From NCBI RefSeq assembly GCF_004362215.1, contig NZ_SNWR01000002.1, positions 2,514,865 through 2,578,864 of the forward strand: a stretch of DNA of 64,000 nucleotides. Reading direction: 5' to 3'. The DNA is from Paractinoplanes brasiliensis (GTDB taxonomy: Bacteria; Actinomycetota; Actinomycetes; Mycobacteriales; Micromonosporaceae). The notes under the pieces were generated by a model. The model was not told the origin of the DNA. It was given only the letters and a program-made list of their open reading frames with translations, and did no database searches. Shown piece after piece: positions 1-53,700 of the stretch (position 1 is its first letter; each line of letters opens with the position of its first letter). A program made the position numbers and the translations under genes.

Positions 1-41440
<41,440 letters not shown>

Positions 41441-41485
41441 GTCAATTTCCCCTGTTCGAACGGAGTGGGAGGTCGTAGTAGCCGG
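41441..41485 (-). promoter_or_regulatory. Intergenic gap between genes A and B with ribosome-binding site
   Basis: The only non-coding DNA in the window is these 45 bp. On the minus strand AGGGGA (41453-41448) lies 7 nt before the GTG start of gene B. I see no hairpin with a T-run and no room for a promoter, so genes A and B are most likely one transcript. Both genes are in the same reading frame, so the gap plus TGA equals 16 codons. Confidence 0.8.
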
Positions 41486-41710
41486 TCACGACAGGCCGAG
41501 CTCGTTGTTGATGAAGTCGAGGACCTCGTCCCGGCTCGCATCGCTGAGCTTCTCGGTCACCGTGGTGGCGGACTTGGCCTTACGGGCCGCCTCGTCGAGG
41601 CCGGCCGCCAGGAGCTGGAGCCGTGCGGTCAATGTGGTGCGCAGCTCGCTGTCGGCGTCGAGGGCGGTCAGCCGCGTCTCGAGCCGGTCCAGCGCCGCCA
41701 GCAGGGGCAG
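41486..41710 (-). other. C-terminal docking domain of gene A
   Basis: About 74 residues after the last ACP. It begins LPLLAALDRLETRL, a dimerisation-helix pattern, continues as an Ala/Lys-rich linker and ends DASRDEVLDFINNELGLS, an amphipathic acidic helix typical of the C-terminal half of class 1 PKS docking pairs. It follows ACP A5 directly and faces the N-terminal helix of gene B, 45 bp downstream. The match to gene B is inferred from position and type; specificity residues were not modelled. Confidence 0.85.
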
Positions 41711-44700
41711 TTCCTCGGCCGGGCCGGAGGTGAGCAGGCCGCGCAGGTGCTCGGTGAGCACCCGCGGCGTCGGGTAGTCGAAGACCACCGTGGCGGCCAG
41801 GGTGAGCCCGGTGGCGGCGGCCAGCCGGTTACGGAACTCGACCGCGGTCAGCGAGTCGAAACCGAGGTCCCGGAACGCCTGGTCGGGTTCGATGCCGGAC
41901 GGGTCGGCGTGGCCCAGGACGGCGGCCGCCTGCTCCTGGACGGCCTCCAGGATCGTCCGCTCGCGGTCGGCGTCGTTCATGCCGGCCACCCGGCTCCGCA
42001 GGGCGGGCTCGGCCGGGGCGGTCTCCGCCGCCACCGGGGTGGTCAGCGCGTCCCGTACGGCGGGTAGTTCGCTCAGCAGCGGGCTGGGCCGGGCCGCGGT
42101 GAAGACCGGGGCGAACCGAGCCCAGTCCATGTTGGCCACCGCAACCGAGGGCACGGCGTCGCCGGCCACCGCTGCCAGCATCGGGACCGCAGCGGCCGGC
42201 GCCATCGGCGCGATGCCCCGGCGGCGCAGCTGCGCCCCGGCCTCCCCGGCGCCCATCCCCGGACCGTCCCAGAGCCCCCACGCCACGCTGGTCACCGGCC
42301 GTCCGGCGGCGCGCTGGATCCGGGCGAAGGCGTCCAGGTAAGCGTTCGCGGCGGCGTAAACCCCTTGCATTCCACTACCCCACACCGCCGCGATCGAGGA
42401 AAACACCAGAAACGCGTCGAGCCGGGACGGATCCAGCAGCTCGGCGAGGTGCCGGGTGGCGTCCACCTTGGGCGCCATGATCTGGGCCGCCTCGTCGAGG
42501 GTGGTGTCCGCGACGGCGGTGGCCTGGCCGAGCCCGGCGGTGTGCACGACGGCCCGGATCCGGTCGGCGCCGATCCGCTCGACCAGGGCAGCCAGCTGGT
42601 CCCGGTCGGCCACGTCGCAGGCGGCCACGGTGACCTCGACCCCGGTGGCGGCCAGTTCGTCGCGCAGGCCGGGGTCCAGGGCGCCGAGCCCGGAGCGGGA
42701 CACGAGCACCAGGTGCTCGGCGCCGCCGGCCGCCGCCCAGCGGGCCACGTGGGCGCCGAGGCCGCCGGTGCCGCCGGTGATCAGCACGGTGCCGCGCGGC
42801 GTCCACGGGCTGCCGTTCAGCGGGCCTCCGGGGGTCAGGCGGCGGCCGTGGACACCGTTCGGGCGTACGGCGACCTGGTCCTCCCCGTCCCACCCGGTGA
42901 GCACCGCACACCACGTCTCGGGCCGGACGCGGCCGGTCGGCGGGAGGTCGATCAGGCCACCCCAGCGCCGCGGGTGTTCGAGGCCGATCACCCGGCCCAG
43001 GCCCCACACGGCGGCGGCGTCCGGGTCCGTGACCGGGTCGGCCGGGCCGGTTCCGGCGGCACCCCGGGTGACAACCCACAACGGCGCCTCGACCCCGGCG
43101 TCCCCGAGCGCCTGGGCGGTCACCAGCAGCGACGCCACCGGGTCGGCGGCGGGCGGCAGCCAGATGACACCGCGCGGCGGTTCGGTGACGGCTGCCCGGA
43201 TCCGGTCGGCCAGCGCCTCGCGGCCGGCAACCGGGTCCGCGGCGATGTGAGTGACCCGGGCTCCGTGACCCGCCAGGCCATCCGTGACCTCCGCGGCGGC
43301 GCCGGCCGGGGCCACCAGCAGCCAGGACCCGGTCACGTCGACCGCCGGGGCGCCGGTCAGCGGCCGCCAGGCCTCCTGGACCCGCCAGTCGCCGGCCGCG
43401 CGGGCCGGGGTGAACCGGTGGGCGTCGGCCGTCGGCCAGTACCGCTGGTGCTGGAACGGGTAGGTCGGCAGCCCGGTCAGGCGCGGCCCGCCGGTCCCGG
43501 TCACGGCCGCCCAGTCGACGGCGCCGCCGTGGGTGTGCACCCCGGCCAGCGCGGTCAGCACGGTCCGGGCCTCGTCGCGGTCGCGGCGCATCACCGGCAA
43601 CCAGGTCCCGGCGTCCGGCTCGGCCATCGCGGTCAGCGAGCCACCCGGCCCGACCTCGACGAACACGCTGATGCCGTCGTTGCGCAGCTCGGTCACCGCG
43701 TCGTGGAACGGCACGGCCTCGCGGGCGTGCCGGACCCAGAACTCCGGGTCGCTCACCGCGCCGCCGACCACCGGGATCCGCGGCTCGTGCCACGCGACAC
43801 CGGCCAGGACGGCAGCGAACGAGGCCAGCATGGGCTCCATCAACGGCGAGTGGAAAGCGTGGCTCACCCGCAACCGCCGGGATCGGCCCGGCCACCGCGC
43901 GGCCAGCTCTTCGACCAAGCCCTCGTCGCCCGAGATGACCGTGGACGACGGCCCGTTCACGGCGGCTATACCGACCCGGTCGGTGTGGCCGGCGATCAGT
44001 TCCCGCGCCTGAGCCGGCGAGGCGTCCAGGGCGGCCATCGCGCCCGGTTCCGACAGCTCCGACATCAGCCGGCCGCGGACGGCGACCACCCGGGCCGCGT
44101 CCGGCAGGTCGAGCACGCCCGCCACGTGGGCGGCCGCCAGCAGGCCGACCGAGTGCCCGGCCAGCCGGTCCGGGGTGACGCCCCACGAACGCAGCAGCCG
44201 GTACAGCGCGACCTGGACCGCGAACAGCGCCGGCTGGGTGTACTCGGTGCGGTCGAGGTCCTCGTCGGTGATGACGTCGCGCAGCGGGCGCCGCAGGTGC
44301 CGGTCGAGCTCGGCGGCGACCTCGTCGAACGCCTCGGCGTAGACCGGGTAGGCCGCGTACAGGCGCCGGCCCATGTCCAGGTACTGGCTGCCCTGGCCGG
44401 TGAAGACCATCGCTGTACGGGCGGTGGAGTGCACCACGCCGGTGTCCTGCAGGGCGGCCAGGGCCTCGGCGAGCTCGTCCCGGTCGGCGCCGACGACCAC
44501 CGCGCGGTGTGACAGGCCGGTGGTGCGGGTGCCGGTCAGGGCCCGCGCGATCCGGGCCGCGTCGAGCTCGGGGCCGGCCGTCACGTACCGCCGGAGCTTG
44601 CCCGCCTGTTCCCGCAGCGCCTGCTCGCTGCGCGCGGACAACACCCACGGCACCATCGCGAGCGGGGGCGCGGCTGCCGGCTCGGCGACCGGTTCGGCCT

Positions 44701-47700
44701 CCTCGAGGATCAGGTGGGCGTTCGTGCCGCTGATGCCGAACGAGGACACGCCCGCCCGGCGGGGCCTTCCGTCCGCCGCCCAGGGCCGCGGCGCGGTCAG
44801 CAGCTCGATCGCGCCGGCCGACCAGTCCACGTGCGAGGAGGGCGCGTCCACGTGCAGCGTCCTCGGCAGCAGGCCGTGCCGCATCGCCAGGACCATCTTG
44901 ATCACCCCGGCGGCGCCGGCCGCACCCTGGGTGTGGCCGATGTTCGACTTGACCGAGCCGAGCCACAGCGGCCGGTCGGCGGGGCGGTTCTGGCCGTACG
45001 TCGCCAGCAGGGCCTGGGCCTCGATCGGGTCGCCGAGTCTGGTGCCGGTGCCGTGCGCCTCCACCACGTCGACGTCGGCGGCGGTCAGGCGGGAGTTGGC
45101 CAGCGCCTGCCGGATGACCCGCTGCTGCGAGGGGCCGTTCGGGGCGCTGAGGCCGTTGGAGGCGCCGTCCTGGTTGACCGCGCTCCCCCGGATCACCGCC
45201 AGCACCTGGTGGCCGTTGCGGCGGGCGTCGGACAGCCGTTCCAGCACCAGAATGCTCACCCCCTCGGCCATGCCCATCCCGTCGGCCGCGTCCGAGAACG
45301 CCTTGCACCGGCCGTCGGAGGCCACCGCCTGCTGCTGGACGAAGCCGACCAGGGTGGCCGGGGTGGCCATCACGGTGACGCCGCCGGCCACCGCCAGCGA
45401 GCACTCCCCGGACCGCAGCGCCTGGCCCGCCATGTGCAGCGCGACCAGCGACGACGAGCACGCGGTGTCGACCGAGACGGCCGGACCTTCCAGACCCAGC
45501 GCGTACGCGACCCGGCCGGACAGCACGCTTGCCGCGTTGCCGGTGACCGCGTGGCCGGCGTTGTCGTCGGCGGCCATCGCGAGCAGCGTCGAGTAGTCCT
45601 GGCCGGTGTTGCCGATGTAGACGCCGGTGCTGGAACCGCGCAGCCCGGCCGGGTCGATGCCGGCGTCCTCCAGGCCCTGCCAGACCGTTTCCAGCAGCAG
45701 CCGCTGCTGCGGGTCCATGGCCAGCGCCTCGCGCGGGCTGATCCCGAAGAACGCGGCGTCGAACCCGGCCGCGTCGGCCAGGAACCCGCCCTGCCCGGTG
45801 GCGACCACCTCGGGCGGGAACGCGCTCAGGTCCCAGCCGCGGTCCGTGGGCAGTCCGCTGATCGCGTCGCCGCCGTCGGTAAGCAACTGCCACAGCTGGT
45901 CGGGGCTCTCCACCCCGCCCGGCAGCCGGCAGCTGAGGCCGACGATCGCGACCGGTTCGTCGGTGGCCGCGGCGGTGGCGACGACCGGGGCCGGCTCGGC
46001 CTTGGCGCCGGTCAGCTCGGTCAGCAGGTGCGCGGCCAGGGCCTGCGGGGTCGGGTGGTCGAACACCAACGTGGCCGGCAGCGCCAGCCCGGTAGCGGTG
46101 ACCAGGCGGTTGCGCAGCTCGACGGCGGTGATCGAGTCGAACCCGATCTCCCGGAACGCCGTGCCGGCCGCGATCGTCTGCCCGTCCGCGTACCCGAGGA
46201 CGACGCCCGCATGCTGGGCGACCAGGTCGATCAGCAGCCGGTCACGGTCGGCCGGGGCGGCCTGGGCCACCCGCTGGGCGAGCCCGCTGTCCCCGTCGGC
46301 GGTGTCCTGGCTGCCCAGGATCTCGCGTACCTGGGGAAGGTGACCGATCAGCGGGCTCGGGCGGCGGGCGGTGAAGACCGGCGCGAACCGTTCCCAGTCC
46401 ATGTCGGCGATCGCGATGTTCGGCAGCCGCAGGTCCAGCGCCTGGCGGAGACCTTCCAGCGCGGTGCCCGGGTCCATGAACCGCAGGCCCTGCCCCATCA
46501 CGGTCTCCGGGGTGACCTCGACCCGGTCGGCCGCAGGCGCGGTGTTCACGGTCTCCGCGGCCCAGATGCCCCAGTCCACGCAGACGACCGGGAAACCCTG
46601 GGAATGAGCCGTTTGGGCGTACGCGTCGAGGAACGCGTTGGCGGCAGCGTAGGCGCCGTGCAGGCCACTGCCCCACAGCCCGGCGATCGACGAGAACAGC
46701 ACCATCGCGTCCAGCTCGGCGGGGTTCAGCACCCGGCCCAGCTCCCAGGCGCCCACCACCTTGGCCCGCAGGACGTCGGCCAGGGCGGCCGGATCCAGGC
46801 GGTCCAGGGAGTTCAGCTCGATCAGGGCCGCGGCGTGCACCACTGTGCGGACCGGCGTGCCGCGGACGGCCAGCCGGTCCACCAGCCCGGCCAGTGCCGG
46901 GCCGTCGGCCGCGTCGCACGCGATCACCTCGACCCGGGCCGGGCCGCCGTCCACCGCGGCCAGCAGCTGGGCGACCCCCGGCGCGGCGATCCCGCGCCGG
47001 CTGGTGACCACGATGTGCGCGGCGCCGAGGGCGGTCAGCCACCGCACCAGGTGGGCGCCGAGGGCGCCGGTACCTCCGGTGACCAGGACCGTGCCGGACG
47101 GCCGCCAGCGCTCGGCGGCCGGGACCGGCGCCGGTTCGTGCCGAGCCAGCCGGGCCGCGTAAACGCCGTCCTCGCGGATCGCCACCTGGTCCTCGCCGTC
47201 CCAGCCGGCCAGCACCGCGCACCAGGCCCGTTCGGACCGGGTGTCCCAGTGTTCCGGCAGGTCGACGACGCCGCCGAACCGGTCCGGACACTCGAGCGCG
47301 GTCACCCGGCCGAGGCCCCACACCATTGCCTGCAACGGACGGTCCGGCACGCCACCGCCGGCGCCGACCGCGCCCCGGGTCAGCAGCCACAGCCGGGCCT
47401 CGATGCCCGCGTCGCCGAGCGCCTGGGTCAGCACGAGCGTGGCGGCCGCGCCGGCACTGACGAGCGGGCCGGCCGGGCCGGCCGGTTCGTCCAGTGCGAG
47501 CAGCGACACCACGGCCCGGACCGGCTCGTCACCCGCGGCGGCCCGCAGCAGGCCGGCCAGCTCGTCGCGCCGTACGGCCGTGGCCTGGTCAACCTCGACC
47601 AGCCGGACCTCGGCGCCGTGCGCGGCCAGGATCTCGGGTTCCCGGCCCGTGTACCCGGCCGGGGCGATCACCAGCCAGGTGCCGTGCAGCCGGGCGGCCG

Positions 47701-50700
47701 GCTCACCGCGCAGCGCCGTCCAGTCCAGCCGGTACCACCACTGCGCCAGCGGCGACCCGCCGTGTTGCTGCCGGGCCCACCGCGACAACGCCGGCATCAG
47801 CTGCTGCAGCGAGTCCCGGTCCGGCTCCGGCAGGTCGAGCGCCGCCGCGAGCGAGTCCACGTCCTGGCGCTGGATCGCCTGCCAGAGCTCGGCTCCCGCC
47901 CCGGACACCGCCGCCACCCGCGGCCAGAACCGCTCGTGCTGGAACGGGTAGGTGGGCAGGCTGAGCGGGACGGCCGGGCGCTCACCCAGCGCACGCGTCC
48001 AGTCGACCTCGACGCCGGCCGTGTGCAGGGTGGCCGCCGCCCGCAGGAACCGGGCCAGGGTGTCCTCGTCGCGGCGCAGGCTGCCGGTCACCACCAGGCC
48101 GTCGCCCGCCTGCTCGACCGCCATCGTCAGCACCGGATGCGGGCTCATCTCGACAAAGGTCCGGTGACCGGCCGCGATCAACGCCTGCACGGTGTCGGCG
48201 AAACGCACGGTCTGCCGCAAGTTGGTGTACCAGTAGTCGCCGTCCAGCACGCTGGTCTCGATCGGCTCCGCGTGGACCGTCGAATAGAACGGCACCCCGC
48301 CCGCGACCGGCGTCAGCCCGGCCAGGTCGGCGGCGAGCTGGTCGCGCACCGGCTCGACCTCGGCCGAGTGGGAGGCGTAGTCGACCAGGATCCGCCGCGC
48401 GTTCAGTTCGGGATGGACTTCCAGGAACTCCTCGCAGGCGTCCGCCGGACCGGCCACCACCACCTGGGACGGGCCGTTGACCGCCGCCACCGCAAGGCCG
48501 AAACGCGCCAGCAGCGGCTCGACCTCGGCCGGCGGCTCGGGCACCGACACCATCCCGCCACCACCCGCGATCGCGGCAATCGCCTGACTGCGCAACGCCA
48601 CCACCCGCGCGCCGTCAACCAGCGACAACCCACCGGCCACCACCGCCGCCGCGATCTCACCCTGCGAATGGCCGATCACCGCCGCCGGCTCGACACCCCA
48701 ATGCCGCCACAACTCCGCCAGCGACACCATCACCGCCCACAACGCCGGCTGCACCACGTCCACCCGGCGCAGCGTCGCCCGGTCGGCGAGCACCTCCCGC
48801 AGCGACCAGTCCACGAACGGCGCCAACGCCTGTTCGCAACGCTCCATCGCCGCCGCGAAAACCGGATCCGACTCCCACAGGCCGAGCCCCATTCCGGTCC
48901 ATTGCGCACCCTGGCCCGGGAACACGAACACGGCTCCGGCGCCACCCGTCTTGGCCGGTCCGCGAACCGCGTCGACGTCGGCCAGCGAGGCGAGCAGCTG
49001 GCCGCGGTCGGCGCCGAGGACCACCGCGCGGTGTGGCAGCCGGGCCCGGCCGTTCAGCAGCACCCGGCCGACCCGGGCGAGGTCCAGCTCCGGTTCCTCG
49101 GCCACGAACCGCCGCAGCCGGGCCGCTTGCTCCCGCAGGGCCTGCTCGCTGCGCGCCGACAGCACCCAGGGAACCACCTGCGGCGTCGCGCTCGTGGTGA
49201 CCGGCGCGGCGTCCGCCTCTTCCAGGATCACGTGCGCGTTGGTGCCACTGATACCGAACGACGACACACCAGCCCGGCGCTTACGGCCGTCCGCCTCCCA
49301 CGGGCGGGCCTCGGTCAACAGCTCGACATCGCCGGACGCCCAGTCCACGTGCGACGACGGCGCGTCGACATGCAGCGTCTTCGGCAGCACGCCATGCCGC
49401 ATCGCCAGAACCATCTTGATGATGCCCGCGACACCGGCGGCCGACTGGGTGTGACCGATGTTCGACTTGATCGAGCCGAGCCACAACGGCCGATCCTCGG
49501 GACGGTCCTGACCGTACGTCGCCAGCAGAGCCTGCGCCTCGATCGGATCACCCAGCGTGGTGCCGGTGCCGTGCGCCTCCACAGCGTCGATGTCAGCGGC
49601 GCTCAGCCCGGCGTTCGCCAGGGCCTGCCGGATCACTCGCTGCTGCGACGGGCCGTTGGGGGCGCTCAAGCCGTTCGACGCGCCGTCCTGGTTGACCGCC
49701 GTGCCCCGGACCACGGCCAGCACCCGGTGGCCGTTACGGCGAGCGTCGGACAGCCGTTCCAACACGATGATGCCGACGCCCTCACTCCAACCGGTGCCGT
49801 TCGCCTCGTCCGCGAACGCCCGGCACCGGCCGTCCGGGGACAGGCCGCCCTGGCGGGAGAACTCGGTGAAGATGCCCGGCGTGGCCATCACGGTCACGCC
49901 GCCGGCCAGGGCCAGCCCGCACTCGCCGGAGCGCAGCGCCTGGCTCGCGAGATGCAAGGCGACCAGCGAGGACGAGCACGCGGTGTCGACCGAGACCGCC
50001 GGGCCTTCCAACCCCAGGGTGTACGCCACCCGGCCGGACGCCACGCTGGTCGTCGACCCGGTCAGCAGGTGGCCCTCGCCGACGTCCGCGCCCAGGCCGT
50101 ACCCGGAGCTGGAAACGCCGACGTAGACGCCGGTGTCGGTGCCACGCAGACCGCTCGGGTCGACACCCGCGTCCTCCAGCGCCTGCCACGTCGTTTCCAG
50201 CAGCAGCCGCTGCTGCGGATCCATGGCCAGCGCCTCACGCGGGCTGATCCCGAAGAACGCGGCATCGAAACCCGCCACGTCGGTCAGGAACCCGCCACGG
50301 GCGGTGCTGCTGGCACCCTCGGCCAGGGCGCCGAGGTCCCAGCCGCGGTCGGCCGGGAACGCGCCGATCCCGTCACCGCCGGACGCCAGCATCTGCCACA
50401 ACTGCTGCGGCGAGTCCACGCCGCCCGGGAAGCGGCAGCTCATGCCCACGATCGCGATCGGCTCGTCGGTGGCCGACACGGTGGCCTTCACCGAGGCGAC
50501 CTGCACGTCGGCCCCGGCGACCTCGGCCAGCAGGTAACCGGCCAGCGCGCGCGGCGTCGGGTAGTCGAAAACGAGGGTGGCCGGCAGCCGCAGACCGCTC
50601 ACGCCCGCCAGCCGGTTACGCAGCTCGACCGCGGTCAGCGAGTCGAAGCCGAGATCCCGGAACACCGCGTCGGCGTCCACCGCCTGGCTGCCGCTGTGCC

Positions 50701-53700
50701 CCAGCACCACCGCGGCCTGGGCACGCACCAGCTCCAGCACCAGGCCTTCCTGCTCGGCCGCGCCGAGCCCGGCCAGCGAGGCGGCGAGCCGCCCGGACAG
50801 GTCGGCACCGGCCGCCACCCGGCGTGAGGTGCCGGCCAGGGCCCGCAGCAGCGGCGCCACCACACCTGACCGCCGCAGCCCGGCCACGTCGAGCCGCATC
50901 GGCACCAGCACCGGGCGACCGTCGGCGAGCGCCGCGTCGAACAGCGCCATGCCCTGCTCGCGGGAGAGGGCCTGGACGCCGCCGCGGTTCATCCGGGCCA
51001 GGTCGTTGTCACCGAGGGTCCCTGTCATCGCCGAACGTTCGGCCCACAGACCCCAGGCCAGCGACTGACCCGGCAGGCCGAGCGACTGCCGCCGCTGGGC
51101 CAGGGCGTCGAGGTACGCGTTGGCCGCCGCGTAGTTGCCCTGACCGGCCGCGCCGAACGTGGCCGACGCCGACGAGTACAGCACGAACAGCGCCAGGTCG
51201 GCGTCGCGCGTGAGCCCGTGCAGATTCCAGGCGGCGTCGGCCTTGGCCCGCAGGACGGTCGCGAGGCGTTCCGGGGTCAGCGACTCCACCGTGGCGTCGT
51301 CGAGCACACCTGCCGTGTGCACCACCCCGGTCAGCTTCCGGTCGGCGATCACCGCCGCCAGGGCCACCCGGTCGGCCGCGTCGCAGGCGGTGATGCGTAC
51401 CCGCGAACCGGCTTCCGCCAAGTCCGCCGCCAGCCGGGCCGCGCCTTCCGCGTGCACGCCACGGCGCGAGAGCAGCAGCAGGTCACCGCCCAGGTGCCGG
51501 GCCAGCATCGAACCCAGCGCGCCGGTGCCACCGGTGATGAGCACCGTGCCGTCCGGGTCCGGAGCCGGGTAACGCAGCACAACCTTGCCGACGTGCCGGG
51601 CCGCCTGCAGGTAACGCAGTGCCTCGACCGCCCGCGCCGCCTCGAACACGGTGACCGGCGGCAGCTGCAGCCCTCCGGCCGCGAACATCCCGACCAGCTC
51701 GGCCAGCATCCCGGTCAGCCGGTCGGGACCAGCCTCCATCAGGTCGAACGCGCGGTACGTGACGTCCGGCATCGCGTGCGGATCGCGGATGTCGGCCTTG
51801 CCCATTTCCAGGAAGATGCCACCGGGTGCCAGCAGTTCCAGCGAGGCGTCCACGAACGGCCCGGTCAGCGCGTTGAGCACCACGTCGACCCCGCCGGCGA
51901 ACTTCTCCCGGAACTCGAGATCCCGCGACGAGGCCACCCGCTCCGGCGGGATGCCGAGGCCGTACAGGACCTCCTGCTTGGCGGGGCTCGCGGTGGCGTA
52001 CACCTCAAGACCCCACGCCTGGGCGAGCTGGATCGCCGCCATCCCGACCCCGCCCGCACCGGCGTGGATGAGGATCCGCCGGCCGGGCCGCACATCGGCG
52101 AGATCGCGCAGCGCGTAGAAGGCGGTCAGGAACACCACCGGCACGGCCGCCGCATCCGTCATCGACCACTCCCCCGGCATCCGGGTGACCAGCCGGGCGT
52201 CGGTGACGACCACCGGTCCCAGGCCGGCGCCCTGGCCGAACACGCGATCCCCCGGGCGCAGAGCGGTCACGTCGGGCGCGGTCTCCAGCACCACGCCGGC
52301 CAGCTCGCCACCCATCATGGCTGCCGGGTCCGGGTACATGCCCAGCCCGATCAGCACGTCCCGGAAGTTCAACCCTTGGGCGTGCACCGCCACCCGCACC
52401 TCACCGGCTGCCAGCGGAGCCGTGGCACGCGGGTACGCCAGCGTGGTCAGGTTGTCGAGCGCACCCGGCGCCGACATGCCCATCCGCTGCCCCGCGCCGA
52501 CGGCCAGGCTGCCGCGGGCGGCGCGTACCAACCGGCGGACATACGGGACGCCGTCGGCCAGCACCACTTCCGGCTCCCCGGAAGCCACGATCTGCCGCAG
52601 AATCTCGTCCGAGGGCTGATCCGGGTCATCCGTGTCGACGAGCACGAACCGGTCGGGGTGCTCGGACTGCGCCGACCGCACCAGACCCCACACCGCGGCC
52701 GCACCCAGATCCATGCCGTCCGAGGCGCCCCGGGTCAGCACCATCAGACGCTTGTCCGCCGACGCCGGATCAGCCAACCAGTCCTGCACACGACGCAGCG
52801 CCACCTCGACGTCCGGCGCAGCCGGGCTCCACACCACCACGCCGGCAAGACCACCGTCTTCCGCCCGCCCCACGGGGTCGGACACGTCGGCTTGCGGCAG
52901 CGGGAACAGCTCCACCACGAACAGCGACCGGGCGGCGTCGGGCGCCTCAACCGGGGCGGCCGGCGCCCGCAGCAGCAACGACTCCGCCGTCAGGACCGGC
53001 TGCCCGGCGGCGTCGAACGTGGCCACCCGGACCGCGTCGGCCGTCTCCTCGTGGCGGCTCAGCCGCACCCGCAGGGTGCTCGCGCCGCCGGCGTGCAGCC
53101 GTACCCCGTTCCAGCCGAACGGCAAAAGCGCCCGGCCGCCGTCGAGCAACCCGCCCACCCCGATCGCGTGGGTGGCGGCGTCCAGCAGGGCCGGGTGCAG
53201 GCCGAACCGGTCGGCGTCACCCGGGTCGGGCAGGGCCACCTCGGCGTACACCGCCGACTCGGAACGCCACACCGCTCGCAGGCCCTGGAACAGCGGGCCG
53301 TAGCCGTAGCCGGCCCGTTCCAGGTTCTCGTACGCGCCCTCCACGTCGACCGGTTCCGCGCCGGCCGGCGGCCAGGCCGGTGGTTCCACCTCGCTGGCCG
53401 TGGACTCCGGGCTGAGCACACCGGTGGCGTGCCGCGTCCAGGGGCCTTCGCCCTGCTCCGGGCGGGAGTAGACGTTCACCGGGCGGCGGCCGCTCTCGTC
53501 GGCGTCCCCGGCCCACACCTGCACCTGGATGCCGCCCTGGGCCGGGACCACCAGCGGCATCTGCAGGGTGAGCTCGTCGATCACGGCACATCCGACCTGG
53601 TCGGCGGCCCACATCACCATTTCGACGAACGCCGTGCCAGGCAGCAGCACCGAGCCGAGCACGACGTGATCGGCCAGCCAGGGCTGGGCGGCCAGCGACA

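Noticed and set aside
41441..41485. Promoter or transcription terminator between the two genes
   Set aside because: Only 45 bp, no hairpin with a T-run and no convincing -10/-35 pair; the segment carries just a ribosome-binding site.
41486..41710. Thioesterase or release domain at the end of gene A
   Set aside because: The region after the last ACP is only about 75 residues, helical and without a GxSxG motif; it fits a docking tail.
42375..45893. 1,172-codon minus-strand open frame inside gene A
   Set aside because: It is in a different frame from the A5 KS-AT-KR coding sequence and has Arg/Gly/Pro-rich composition without motifs; it is a shadow.
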